A stretch of 64,000 bases of DNA from Latrodectus hesperus (GCA_037975125.1 CM075853.1:93490773-93554772), one strand, 5' to 3'. Counted from the first letter of the stretch, positions 15,155-23,782 are shown. Made by a program: numbers and translations. Notes: a model not told the origin generated them from the letters alone.

Positions 15155-17878
15155 CTTGTTTTTTTAATTTCTGTATTAACACAGAAATTTCTGTAAATGT
15201 TACCCCCTTGAATACTAATTAAATTGGACCTGAGGTTATTGAACAATACTAGTTAATTTTGCTCAACTGAACTGAAAGAAAGTGGAAGCTGAGAAAGAGT
15301 ACATTCTATAAGGTATGGAATTTTAATAAATATCAGACTGATGCATAAATTTCATCCCTTAACCTATAAGCACTGGAAATAATGCTTCTCAAAGTCTCCA
15401 GTGGCCTATGAAAGATAGGTCTGACTCATCATTGCATGTCAATGGGCTAAGTCAAGATATTATAATAAACTAAAACATTAATTTGAACTAAAAATATATA
15501 AATTCGTATACATGATGGTAAAATATAATATGCATAATTTTAAGAAGTTGTTTTATATGTATATATGATGGTAAAATGTGATTGACGTTTGATTCATAGG
15601 CAATGTAAAAATTAACAGAGAATGAGCATATTCTGAAATACATTGTGTTTTGAGATAAAATTAAAACTTTTAAAATAAATAGAAAAAAAAGAAAACCGAC
15701 ATATCTTAGTTTAGAAGTACATTGGTTGGTAGTCATAATTTAAATAACAGACTTTAATTAGACAAAATTTAATTAATGATATCAAATAAAATATGAAATT
15801 TATTTAGGCCAATTTTTAAAAAATATAGATTCTAATTTTCTCATTATAAAATAATTTTCTCAAATCTGTTAAAGCATTCAAGTTTCAAACAAATATACCA
15901 GATTAATGCAACATATTTCAAGTCACTTATTAAACTAAAATTACTAATGAAAATGAATTCATGAGATAATTATTATACTTAAACATAATAGAATTATAAA
16001 TATTTATTTACATATATTAAGCTGGAGATACAGACAAAACAATAAAAAGAAAAAGTTAAAAATATTGAAAACTATTTTGTAAAAAGATTTACTGAAAAGA
16101 AGTATATAAAATATAAGGAAAACAAATTACTAGTGAGTAGAAATAGAAGACATCTGATAAAGAGACATCATGGGAGAATCTTTCATAAAATACACTTTCA
16201 AACCATCTTTTAGATAATTTGATTAATTAGTTCTTATGAGTTTGAATTCAAGATTGTTATCTTAATAAAGTACCGATTTTGAAGGATGTAATAGCATGAG
16301 ACTGATTTTAACAGCAAATAAAATATTTGTTACTACATGATTATGCAGGGACCAGTGATTAATAGTCCAATATACAGATATATGGCAATCTATGTTATCC
16401 AGAGGCATTTAATCTTTACTGCTTACATGCAAAAGGTGCTAATAAAATAGCATTCAGTTTGTTTACACTTTGTGAAAGAGAAAAATTATAGGCTTCAGGA
16501 TGTTTAGATTTAAGTGATAATAACATATATATGACTATTGCTAAGAGCACTGATCTACTGAGCAGTTACAACAACATGCAAATTTTGTCACAAGTTTTAT
16601 TTTAAGAAATTGTTGATTTCACTTTTTATTAACAATTTGAAATTAAATCATGAATTTGAATTTATTCTAATTCATGATTCTAAATTCATTCATAATTCAT
16701 ATTCTAATTCTTGAATATTATTCATTGAATTTGAATATGAAATTCTAAGAATAATTGGAATATATTAGAGAACAAAATTGATAATATAAATATATTGAAT
16801 AAAAAATAATATTTTAAATTAAATAAACTGGCAAAATATAAAAGCAGATGTATATAATATTAAAAGTGGTTAGAAAAGTAATGTATTGATTTCAGAGTTA
16901 ATTTCAATTATAACATTCGTGGTAGACTTTAAAAATAATAAATTTTATTATTATTCTGTTTAAAATACTGCATTTAATAAATTTGTACATAAACAATGCA
17001 GATATTTTTAATTCAATTTGAGCATCACAATCACTTTAAATATTTAATAATAAATGTAAAATTAATTCAATTTTGCATTTATCTTTCTAGGATATAAGAC
17101 TAAGTCATGAAATAGTATTTCTGGTGTCAATAACATTTCAGTTGAGTTTTTTCCTCTTTCACCTTAATTAGACACTATTCACACACAAGCAACAATATCA
17201 TATTAATATAACTTGGAAATTACTATATATAATGAGAATTTAGCATATTTAAGATATTCATGATATATGTTCCAAAATGCAAATTGAGACAGAACAGGGA
17301 GAAGTAAACACCACGATGAGAATGAAATAAAGCTGGACATTTTTAAGTTTCTTATTCTAATAATTTTAATATACTCTGATATATCATGATACTTTTATTG
17401 GGACTACTTATTTATATCTTCACTAGAAATCTTACACACAGAAACTGAAAAAATAATTAATAGTTATATAATCTTGTTTTGCATTTTTCTACTTGGTAAA
17501 CCTTCTTAATAATCAAATATGAGAATTTTACATAAAAATACAAAATATTCAACTACTATATTTCAATGAATATACTCTAGTAATGATGAATATAAATTAA
17601 ACTAGCATATAAATACAAGAAAAATATAAATCAACTATTTTTCAAATTGTGAAAAATATGCAATTTTATCACAATGTATTAAAAAACATTTTTTCCCAAT
17701 ATTAATTTCCAAAATTTAATGTTATAAATAAGCATATTATCAATTAAATTCTTCACAAAAAATTTATAAAAGCATACATTTGAAACAAACAAAAACTAAT
17801 ATTTGTAGCAATATAAATTATTCACCTCAAAAAAGTTTGATCAGCAATTTGCTTTACTCGGAGAAATTGTTTTTTCAT
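1..17878 (-). CDS. RhoGAP92B: BAR-RhoGAP protein, ARHGAP17/ARHGAP44 (RICH/Nadrin) family, 5' part (nine coding exons, 3' part off the left edge)
   Basis: Joined exons (17878-17826, 14490-14343, 13515-13439, 11405-11294, 8561-8485, 6751-6628, 5428-5278, 484-357, 267-220) give 306 residues in one open frame. Residues 1 to about 247 align from end to end with the BAR domain of human ARHGAP17/44: the start MKKQF..KQ.A.QT, then AEKTEVL, KLVLDMDS and VDTLKEELEDASQKVEQCR. Residues from about 253 begin the RhoGAP domain (KPVYGCPLSDHL, then GLLRIAGSSTKLKK). Arg294 in GLLRI is the expected arginine finger. In this family the BAR domain binds curved membranes and the RhoGAP domain stimulates GTP hydrolysis on Rac/Cdc42 (family knowledge). 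Every junction is GT-AG with compatible phase. Introns are about 3335, 827, 2033, 2732, 1733, 1199, 4793 and 89 bp. The remaining RhoGAP domain and C-terminal tail lie beyond base 1. The fly symbol stands for the likely single arthropod co-orthologue of ARHGAP17, ARHGAP44 and SH3BP1. Confidence 0.95.
220..267 (-). CDS. RhoGAP92B: ARHGAP17/44-like coding exon 9 (arginine-finger exon)
   Basis: A 48-base exon for 16 residues, GLLRIAGSSTKLKKIK (291-306), following an intron of only 89 bp. The acceptor is AACTTCCAG and the donor GTTTGT. It matches human GLFRIGAGASKLKKLK. The Arg of GLLRI is the catalytic arginine finger that completes the GTPase active site in RhoGAP domains (family knowledge). 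The donor is phase 0. The next exon, with the remaining RhoGAP helices, would lie left of the window. Confidence 0.94.
357..484 (-). CDS. RhoGAP92B: ARHGAP17/44-like coding exon 8 (start of RhoGAP domain)
   Basis: Residues 248-290. The acceptor is CCTTTTCTTTTAATTTAG and the donor GTAAGT. Translation ADFPQ-KPVYGCPLSDHL-RVTNRDIAQVIETC ends SEYGILEE. KPVYGCPL is the family's opening of the RhoGAP fold (human KPAFGTPLEEHL). The acceptor at 486-485 was preferred to a second AG at 472-471 because only the former keeps the frame with exon 7. Confidence 0.94.
1240..1400 (-). repeat. Diverged SINE fragment, family C (copy 1)
   Basis: On the minus strand this matches the body of the copies at 3028-3200, 10380-10525 and 12124-12288: a gttttgg..tgtttgtaatgatgcaaaatccattataaac block, then a tail with actgttcagtaaacaac. 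No box-B-like promoter motif survives. It sits in intron 7 of the RhoGAP gene. Confidence 0.5.
2137..2230 (+). pseudogene. Possible BEL/Pao gag start relic
   Basis: An ATG at 2137 begins MSLVSLKKNEF. After a frameshift the sequence reads like IAKDLELRALVEKKK. This resembles the short N-terminus of BEL/Pao gag proteins. It lies upstream of, and in the same orientation as, the integrase relic at 3469-3860, so the two may come from one decayed element. The match is short and the call is weak. Confidence 0.3.
3028..3200 (-). repeat. tRNA-derived SINE, family C (copy 2)
   Basis: On the minus strand it has a degenerate head with a box-B-like motif (agttcgaatctca, near 3130-3145). The shared body follows: a gaatccactttaaaccataggtcc block, cttgtgtgcaaaaatgattg, then gagtgacaaacaaacc. 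It is the best-preserved reference for copies 1, 3 and 4. It appears to be inserted within or beside the decayed BEL/Pao element. Confidence 0.65.
3469..3860 (+). pseudogene. BEL/Pao LTR-retrotransposon integrase relic
   Basis: In one plus frame, VEIDFISQLF...KPFKVYL, then two stops, then FATKAVHLEHISDLY matches the BEL/Pao integrase core. In that family the pattern is GVDFAGPF...KVYI...CFATKAVHLELVSDL, and the Asp of VDF is the first catalytic residue; it is retained here. From about 3757, KWTMKVPSTPYFEAYEKNAV followed by KPMKFHEM matches the W.F.PP.APHFGG.WE..VKS.KFHL segment near the integrase C-terminus. Multiple stops and frameshifts make it non-functional. It lies in intron 7 of the RhoGAP gene, antisense to it. 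More open, unassigned sequence (for example SSIDEAVPYLRLIPDSEESN) runs on to about 4030 in the same frame. Confidence 0.65.
5278..5428 (-). CDS. RhoGAP92B: ARHGAP17/44-like coding exon 7 (end of BAR domain)
   Basis: Residues 198-247 plus the first base of codon 248. The acceptor is TCCCTTACAG and the donor GTAAGA. DTLAAEMFSLISREPQ aligns with DQLAADMYNFMAKE. ATYHRNALATLESSLP aligns with ADYHRKALAVLEKTLP, the last BAR helix. Open sequence continues past the donor and would give a spurious longer peptide; the splice site and the alignment both stop at LNSLI. A 4.8-kb intron follows. Confidence 0.95.
6628..6751 (-). CDS. RhoGAP92B: ARHGAP17/44-like coding exon 6
   Basis: Last base of Arg156 through Arg197. 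The acceptor is TATCTTTTAAG and the donor GTAAAG. It begins FQTAERHS and ends KVDTLKEELEDASQKVEQCR, which matches the KIDTLKEEMDEAGNKVEQC helix of ARHGAP17 nearly residue for residue. The middle (about residues 165-176, with CNNNLN) is a variable linker. Phase 0 at the donor. Confidence 0.95.
6984..7005. repeat. Poly(T) tract, 22 bases
   Basis: A homopolymer run inside intron 5. On the minus (gene) strand it is a poly(A) tract, which could be the tail scar of a retroposed element. No recognisable element body is seen next to it. Confidence 0.8.
8485..8561 (-). CDS. RhoGAP92B: ARHGAP17/44-like coding exon 5
   Basis: Residues 131-155 plus two bases of Arg156. The acceptor is TATTTTTAG and the donor GTATGG. 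NEIHNISKLRKQLGKLVLDM, then DSART, is one of the best-conserved parts of the domain. KLVLDMDS and RTR match ARHGAP44 (KLVLDMDSSRTRW) more closely than ARHGAP17. The split codon AG|G restores Arg in phase with exon 6. Confidence 0.95.
10380..10525 (+). repeat. SINE, family C (copy 3)
   Basis: The plus-strand body (ggaatccattttaaacagtagatcgtggtctaattagac block, then ggatgacgatcaagtgacaaacata) matches copies 1, 2 and 4. The upstream stretch with ctttaattcaacattcttcag corresponds to the decayed tRNA-like head. It lies in intron 4 of the RhoGAP gene, opposite to the gene's transcription. Confidence 0.6.
11294..11405 (-). CDS. RhoGAP92B: ARHGAP17/44-like coding exon 4
   Basis: Codes for the last base of Gly93 through Asp130. 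The acceptor is TTATTTTAG and the donor GTAAGT. DTLRECASVQTKLGTELLEY aligns with the KMLETCGDAENQLALEL segment of the BAR domain; EVEKLVLKPVSGLLD aligns with the helix that leads into the conserved EIPNIQK motif. Phase 0 at the donor. Confidence 0.93.
12124..12288 (+). repeat. tRNA-derived SINE, family C (copy 4)
   Basis: It has a box-A-like ggtggccaagctgg at 12125-12138 and a box-B-like agttcaaatcc at 12183-12193, the spacing of an RNA polymerase III type-2 promoter. The family body follows (gggatccactttaaattgtagg, then aaaatgactgttgaac) and an A-rich end (aacaaagcaaaacaaacag). It is in intron 3 of the RhoGAP gene, antisense. Confidence 0.65.
13439..13515 (-). CDS. RhoGAP92B: ARHGAP17/44-like coding exon 3
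   Basis: Residues 68-92 plus the first two bases of Gly93. The acceptor is GCTTATAG and the donor GTATAG. The sequence RKIPQISLGASM...NSIL corresponds to the KKLPLTALAQ...SLLG segment of vertebrate ARHGAP17. Sequence conservation is lower here than in the flanking exons, as is usual in this linker between BAR helices. Phase 2 at the donor matches the single leading base of exon 4 exactly, giving SILG-DTLREC. Confidence 0.9.
14343..14490 (-). CDS. RhoGAP92B: ARHGAP17/44-like coding exon 2
   Basis: Residues 18 (split Arg) to 67. The acceptor is TTTTTCTAG; translation opens with AEKTEVLTDDL and ends EKRL. This aligns without gaps to the AEKTEVLSEDL segment of the human proteins (BAR helix 1). 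The donor is GTGGGC, a weaker match to the usual GTAAGT than the other donors in the gene. The join is supported by the phase and by one-to-one alignment across it (EKRL/RKIPQISL). Confidence 0.93.
15067..15152. repeat. (AT)n microsatellite
   Basis: About 86 bases of uninterrupted AT dinucleotide in intron 1 of the RhoGAP gene. Its minus-strand translation gives a meaningless Ile-Tyr repeat, which should not be taken as coding. Confidence 0.95.
17826..17878 (-). CDS. RhoGAP92B: ARHGAP17/44-like coding exon 1 (start codon)
   Basis: Encodes residues 1-17 plus two bases of codon 18 (MKKQFLRVKQIADQTFL, then AG). The exon ends at a GTGAAT donor. The ATG at 17878-17876 is chosen because the protein family starts at exactly this MKKQF motif, the N-terminal amphipathic segment of the BAR domain. 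The bases just upstream (AATTGAG AAACA ATG) could be a splice acceptor, so the 5' UTR may begin in a separate, unplaced exon further right. Confidence 0.92.
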
Positions 17879-18899
17879 TGTTTCTCAATTATTTATAATG
17901 AAATAAAGAAAATGTATTCCAAAAAATGATTTTTAAAATCATGCGAAATCTGTATTTAAGACAAAAATGCTTAAAATTCAAAACATTTTAAATATTGCTA
18001 ATAAAGTATTATTAATTTAATTTTCAAAATTAAATTGGTCTTCTGTTATTTAGTTGCATCTGCTTTATAATTTATTTATAGATATTATCTTTCAGACATC
18101 ATCATTAACGGGAAAACTTTTGTTAACAACATTAAAACAAAACAAAACAAAAAATTAAGATATATATTGCCAACTTTTGAAATCTAAATTATTTTCTACA
18201 GGATTACTTTTTTTTTATTTCTCTTTGTTGCATTTAGGCAGAATTTTAATATTTTATCCTAATAACAGTTCCATGTTATTTAAATTTAGCACAGCATTTT
18301 TTGAATTCGATTGTTTCTTATAAATCAGATTAAAATGAGTATTAGTGTGACTTCGTAAAGTACAGTTATGTAAATTTGATACTACGGCCTACAAAAACTT
18401 AGCACCCCTCGGTTAGAAATTCATTTCTTAGCAATTGATATTATTCTTTTCGAAGAAATTCGTTAACTTTTCACTCTTTTTAACTTTTTCTCTCCCTGAG
18501 TTATCACAAAAAATTATTTGGTCTCAATTCTGACATAGGAATAATCAAACAGGATATAAGCTGATTAGGCTGTGAATAACAGCTCGTTTTATGAAAGTAT
18601 TTGACACTTCAATTGGTTCAGTATTAAAAAGTAAGATTTAATTCAAGTCTTTTTCTTGGGATATTCATTACAACTCCTTAAAGAATTCAATACTTCTGTC
18701 AGAACCATTTTGAATGCTGTAAGCGTTGTAACAAACTGAATAATTTTGAATATCAGCTGTACCATTCGTGGAAATGATAACTGGGAAATTAGAGAAATCC
18801 AAAATATTTTTGAATAACTATACAAAAATTGTGCAAGAAACTCGTTTATGGAATGAAAGTTCTATAGTAAGATCAAAATATACGACTCAAAAAATATCG
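17879..18899. other. Upstream flank of the RhoGAP gene; no gene seen
   Basis: AT-rich single-copy-looking sequence upstream of the first coding exon. No TATA box plus initiator arrangement could be chosen on the minus strand, and no 5' UTR exon is identifiable. Open frames here are short and have no family resemblance. Confidence 0.4.
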
Positions 18900-19101
18900 A
18901 ATAACCCTCAGTTGGGTTCTACTGGTTAGATAGAAGCAGCAGGGTGGAGTCTTCATGAGTTTGAAGCAGAACCAAGCAGAAGACCTCCAATACTTGACCT
19001 GCCACTCCCAGAAGTATCATTTCACTTGGAGGACATTTCTATCATGCCTAGTTTTAACGTGCTCTAGCCACTTTTAGCGTACACGACGGATCTTCGGTGG
19101 G
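18900..19101. repeat. GC-richer interspersed repeat fragment, unclassified
   Basis: A stretch of distinctly higher GC than its surroundings (cacttggaggacatttctatc, tgcctagttttaacgtgctc, acacgacggatcttcggtgg). The style is that of retroposon 3' bodies elsewhere in the window. No promoter head or target duplication is visible. It runs directly into the GACGTC-rich terminus at 19102, so that element may have inserted at its end. Confidence 0.4.
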
Positions 19102-19385
19102 CAGCCCATACAACCACACACGTCTATTAGACGTCTTTTAAAGATCCATAGAGTCCAAAAGACGTCCTGGATACTTTTTGGATGTCATAAAGACATCTAT
19201 GGTTAGATGTGAAGTGGATGGTCTTCTGTCGACTACATATGAACGTCGGATTGACATCCACGATGGATGAGTTTTTGAGTATTAACATTTGAATCTGTAA
19301 TAGACGTAATTTATATGTCCATGATAGATGTAATTTGGACGTCCATGGTGGACGCACTTAAGACATTCATAATGGATGTTATCGT
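19102..19385 (+). mobile_element. Left terminus of a DNA transposon with GACGTC-rich subterminal repeats
   Basis: It begins CAGCCCATACAACCACAC. The inverted sequence of the segment ending at 23527 begins CAGCCCCATACAACACA, so these are matching terminal inverted repeats. The next about 260 bases carry many copies of GACGTC or close variants (tagacgtc, aagacgtcc, ggacgtcc, gaacgtcgg). Such clusters look like subterminal transposase-binding sites. The inverted right terminus at 25836 has the same ATACAAC..AGACGTC arrangement. No convincing target-site duplication was found. Confidence 0.55.
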
Positions 19386-19489
19386 GGTGTGTATTAAAAG
19401 TAGGTAATTAACTGCAATTGTAATTATTTTTGTTCATTGCTTCTATAGTTTTAAACAACGACCAATATAATAGACCAACAACTCCCCTA

Positions 19490-19620
19490 GTGGCTGCTTC
19501 CAAAAAATGACACGCCATCTTGGAAGACTTTCCTGAACATTTTTGACACCAGGTGGCGTAAAAAGCATTTCAAGTTCTCAAGTGATTGAATTTACTAACA
19601 TTGTGTTGTGTAGCATTTTA
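19490..19620 (+). promoter_or_regulatory. Promoter-like segment upstream of the THAP pseudogene (YY1-like and CTCF-like motifs)
   Basis: The segment is GC-richer than its flanks and lies just upstream of the THAP reading frame. It holds a CGCCATCTTGG motif, the inverse of the YY1 core AAGATGGCG, near 19513. It also holds ACACCAGGTGGCG near 19550, which matches the animal CTCF core (CCASYAGRKGGC) at 11 of 12 positions. This is motif matching by eye only; function is inferred from position. Confidence 0.3.
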
Positions 19621-19671
19621 CTGTTGATACTTATTGTTTTTATAGTTTCTAAATACTTTTATTATAATAAA

Positions 19672-20539
19672 ATGTAAAAATCATGCTTTTGTCCTGGCTA
19701 TAAAAGCGGCTACAAATGGATATTAATCAAAGAAAAAGGAATAGGGAAAGCTACCAAGCCTTTTTAGTGCACCAAAGGTATACAACGTGCAAAATATATT
19801 TCATCTACTTTTATTTTCAATGAATAATTTTTATCTTGATAAGTTAGTTTATGTTGTAAAATGAATAAAATGTATGCATTTGTATTATTTTTTGCGATCT
19901 GGGATGCAATCGGCGATTGAATTTTGTTATCAAAATATAATAAATTATCTAGTTTTGTTCTTTTTTGTAATCAAATAATTGCTGGTTAATTAAAATGCAA
20001 CCATTTCAGGTTGTTGATTGTGTTTTTCTTTTTTATTTCTGGATATTGTGTATTGTGAAAAAATTTAAAAATCCTTGTAAGTAATTCATCAAATATTTAT
20101 ATATCAATCTAACTTTTGCCCCCATATTTCTCTATTGCCTTGTTTATTTTAAATTGCCTTCTTTATTTATTGAATTAAATTGTATTTATTGAATATAATT
20201 GTATGTAAATATAATTTAGTATCAATACAAAAGCTAAAATCAAGTAAATCACTTAAGTGACTGATTCACTGATTTAAATAAGACAGGAAAATATAATTAT
20301 AACTTGGTATTAATAAAGCTGATATACTCATAAGTAAACATATAAATATAACTTTGTTGTTAATTTATTCTGCATGTTATAATGTATTATTGATTTAGGA
20401 TCCAAACTTGCTTGAAAAATGGAGACGGGCAATTCCTCGGGCTAATAAGCAATTGACTTCTTCAGATGTAGTGTGTTCTTTGCACTTTAAATAAAAAGAC
20501 TTAAATAGCTATTATACACAAAAGTTATCAGATGGAACT
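19672..20539 (+). pseudogene. THAP zinc-finger domain, two exons, inactivated
   Basis: Exon 19672-19777 begins ATG TAA (a stop at codon 2), then KSCFCPGYKSGYK, and after a frameshift KLPSLFSAPK before a GTATAC donor. Exon 20399-20539 (acceptor TGATTTAG, donor GTAAGT) continues in phase: DPNLLEKWRRAIPRANKQLT, then SSDVVCSLHFK, a stop, and KDLNSYYTQKLSDGT. This is the C2CH THAP DNA-binding signature, with LFSAPK, the W..AIPR motif and C..HF. The second zinc Cys (normally PGC) is Tyr here. THAP domains are typical of P-like and some other transposon proteins and also of host factors. Two stops, a frameshift and a lost zinc ligand make it a pseudogene. Confidence 0.82.
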
Positions 20540-22500
20540 GTAAGTTATTTGTGTTGTATAAATTTTTTGAAATGTTTAAAGACATTTTTTAATGTTTTGT
20601 ATTATCAAATTTTAAGACCTTTTTTAATGTTTTGTATTATTTTTTAATTTATCAAAAAAATTTTTCCTTAGTATTTTTTAAAATCTTCTGAATATGAATG
20701 CAGTTTTTTTTCACTTCATTGTAATTTTCAAGTACTAAACAATTTATTACCATTTCATTAAAAGTTATAAATAATAAATTACTAAAACATTTTGCTTTCT
20801 ATAAATTGCAAATTGCTCTTTTCATTTAGACAAGTTTTTCACTTATACAGCTTGTAAAATTAACATTTATAATATTTGTATTTGGAAATAATTAAATATG
20901 TTTACTAATAAATATGTAATTATTTTCCATGTATTCATAATAATAAATAAATTTTTACAACTTTACAGGGATGTTAGATGAAACATATGCACAAAAAAAT
21001 ATTGAATATTTTATTTTATAATTTGATAACTATTGTAATTTGAAGTATTTATATTTTTGTGTTTATAAGTGCTAAAAATTTAAAACAATTTCAAATATTT
21101 GCATGATTTATTTAGGGAAATGTTTATTATAATTTTTATTCCTACCATATTTATAACATTTTTAATTTGATCTTGAGTAACAAACTTAACATATACCTGT
21201 ATTCTTTTTATATTTGCATTGAACTTGATCTTGCTAATTTTACTTTAAATTAAATTCACTAAACTTTCAAATTATTTCTTTTTTATGCTATTTCTCAGTT
21301 TTATGTATTTTTTTGATATTTAATAAAGTTATTATTTTCTTTTAGCAAAACCCACCTCATTGTCAAGCAGAAGTTAAATACACCATACAAAGTTAGTGAA
21401 ATTTTCATGACACAAATATTCATACTTGACTGACATTGTTGGATGCATTGAACCCTATATCCCATTTAACTAAATACTCTATTTTTCATGAGTTACTATT
21501 ATTTTTAAAAAAGTGACTCTGTGAAGTAGGATATTTGGTTTGTAATTCATATTAAATGAAGCAAAAAGATTTAGTTTAATTTGCACTTTTTGTTATTGCT
21601 TTCTTTTTAAAGAAATGTAAATTTATAGATTTTTATTATTATTCAGGAAAAATAATGAAAAATAAGAAAGCCTATTGTAGTTGATGATTTGTAACTAAAT
21701 TTAAGTAGTTCCTACCTATAATTTTAAAAAATGTTACATTTAAATAATTATTTAATTACATAACATAGTTATTGGTTATAATGAATTTGAGAAATATTTA
21801 ATTTTTAATTGTGTAAAAAAATGAATTACAGTAAAATGTGCAACATCATAGCAAAATATATTAAAAGCTTTAACGAGGAATAAAAGAATTTATAAAATAA
21901 GAATAACAAAAAAATTAATATTAAAATTATTTTCTATAAAAATCACTAGAATAATTAAATTGAAATGTAAAACTTAAATTTGATTCAAATAAGATATTAA
22001 TTTTAATATAATAACTATATTTATATTCAAAAATAATTGAATAGAATTTGATTTCCTATTAAAATATATTGAATTTTAATTAATTATTCTAAAATTATTT
22101 GAAATTCAATTTATAAAATTACAATTAATGGTAAAATGCATTAAAATAATGTATCTATCAAATTCTCTTGCAGCTTTATAAATTATCTATTAAATGGTTA
22201 AATTCAGAGAAAATAAATATAAATAATGAAGGAAAAAAATCAATAATTAAATATAACTATTCAAATATTGATAATATAAATAGATACGATGAATTTTTTG
22301 AAATAAATGTTACTCTATCCACAAAAACGAAAGTAAAACTGGTTCTATTCTGCATAACACCTAACGATAAAATGTCAGATTTTGTATTTCCTTTATCATT
22401 TGTTTTACTCTAATCAATGACAGATTAATATTCAATATATTTATCATGTAAATTCAACTATTTCACATTATTTTCAGTTTTATTTAATTAATTTTTAAAG
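20540..22500. other. Long intron-like AT-rich stretch of the THAP/DUF4806 element
   Basis: Very AT-rich with few open frames. Two adjacent imperfect copies of a roughly 37-base unit (ttttttaatgttttgtattat) lie near 20585-20645. A TTTTAG acceptor-like site near 21345 precedes a short open stretch (CAAAACCCACCTCATTG) that may be a decayed further exon. No transposase catalytic domain was recognised. Confidence 0.35.
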
Positions 22501-22509
22501 ATTTTTATT

Positions 22510-22705
22510 CCCATAGACATCAATGCATTTCTCACTCGATAGTGGTATCGTGCATCAGTCACGCCGCCTAGCGGCAATTTAAATTTTGGCGTGCCGTTAT
22601 TTTCGGCAAGATGTACGTCTCATAAATATTGGTCTGTGGTTTTAAATTATCTTTTGCCTCACAGTCTACAGTCGTTTATTGCTACGTTAAGAAGTGTTTA
22701 ACGAA
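22510..22705 (+). promoter_or_regulatory. Promoter and 5' UTR-exon-like segment upstream of the DUF4806 exons
   Basis: A GC-richer island (cacgccgcctagcggcaattt) in AT-rich sequence. Its reverse strand reads CCGCTAGGCGGCG, matching the CTCF core at 11 of 13 positions. An initiator-like CTCACAGTC follows near 22660, and a good donor (GAA|GTAAGTTA) at 22706. It may be the original start of the downstream DUF4806 gene, or a second promoter of a THAP-DUF4806 gene. No transcript evidence is available. Confidence 0.3.
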
Positions 22706-23013
22706 GTAAGTTAAAAAAATAATTGCTTTTCTTTTATCAATTCATATTTTAGTCTTTTTAAATAACTTATTTTTATTCCAAAGAAGTCATAATAGAAATA
22801 AGGTTTAAAAACTGAGTAGTGTTATCGAAGTGTAGAAAACCAAACATGTTTAAGTGTATTTTTACTTTAAAAAATTACATTTGTAACTATTTTAAATTAA
22901 CGATAAAAGATAAATATTGCTTTTATTTATAAATTGTGCATGATAGACGAATGTAATAATTTTTTATGTCATTAAATTTTAAAATCATTTTTAGGCTTAA
23001 AAAATGCAAACAT

Positions 23014-23160
23014 TGCGATTTGGATGAAAATTGCTGGAAGAATTCTTCCAGCAATTTTCATCCAAATCGCAGCCAAAATAAAAGCAGAATTCTTAAGAAT
23101 TCTGCTTTGATTTCTTTCTTAAGAAGAATTTCTTAAGAATTCTGCAGAATTCTCAAGTTT
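23014..23160. repeat. Cluster of perfect palindromes
   Basis: 23014-23071 is a perfect 58-base palindrome with no spacer, centred on GAATTC: each half is TGCGATTTGGATGAAAATTG plus CTGGAAGAA. Ten bases on, 23081-23108 is a perfect 28-base palindrome centred on CTTAAG. A 16-base palindrome GAATTCTGCAGAATTC follows within 23133-23155. The arms of the separate palindromes differ from each other. Confidence 0.95.
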
Positions 23161-23411
23161 TATTTTTGTTTTGTTTTGTTAATTTTTGTTTTGTTTTTAA
23201 AAACATGGCAATGTTAAATTTTACCTATTAATCTAACTCTTGTTTTGCTAATTTGAAGATTCATTACAAATTTTAAACATTTTCTAATTTCAATTATTTA
23301 ATCAATTCCAAAGGGTAAAAGATTAAATAGTATATTTTTTCCAGAAATTAGTCCCTTAGGTTTAGCATATATGTAATTAAAAAGATAAACATTTCTAAAA
23401 TTGGTATTATG

Positions 23412-23527
23412 ATATTTGACGTGCCATGGATCTAAACTGGACCAAAATGAGGCGTCTACTGGATTAGAGTACATTTACCTGATGTCATATCGACGTCTAC
23501 TGGACGAAATTGTGTTGTATGGGGCTG
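23412..23527 (-). mobile_element. Solo copy of the GACGTC-type transposon terminus
   Basis: About 116 bases nearly identical to 25725-25836 in the same orientation (shared gccatggatctaaactgg, tactggattagagtac and catatcgacgtctactgg). Read on the minus strand it begins CAGCCCCATACAACACA, the inverse of the left terminus at 19102. It is either the true right end of an element starting at 19102, or a nested solo end inside a longer element that stops at 25836. Confidence 0.6.
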
Positions 23528-23782
23528 TTACTATACTATAGTTGATTTGATTTTGTATTGTTTAAATAGTTATTTATATATGTATATAAATGCTTTATTA
23601 AATGTAGGAATATATTAGATTTATTTTTCTAAAACTTATGTGAATTTTATGCTGTAAATAATAATTATTATTATGACTATATAACCTATGGATGTTGCCA
23701 AAATTAATACAGTAATTTCAAATTTAAATTATAAAATGTTTTTAATTATAAAGTATTTTTACTTTTATTTGTTTTGTTTCAG

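Noticed and set aside
19094..23535. 8-bp target-site duplication for a P-type element ending at 23527
   Set aside because: The flanks tcggtggg and ttactata do not match. A possible GGCAG pair flanking 19102/25837 is too short and ambiguous to claim.
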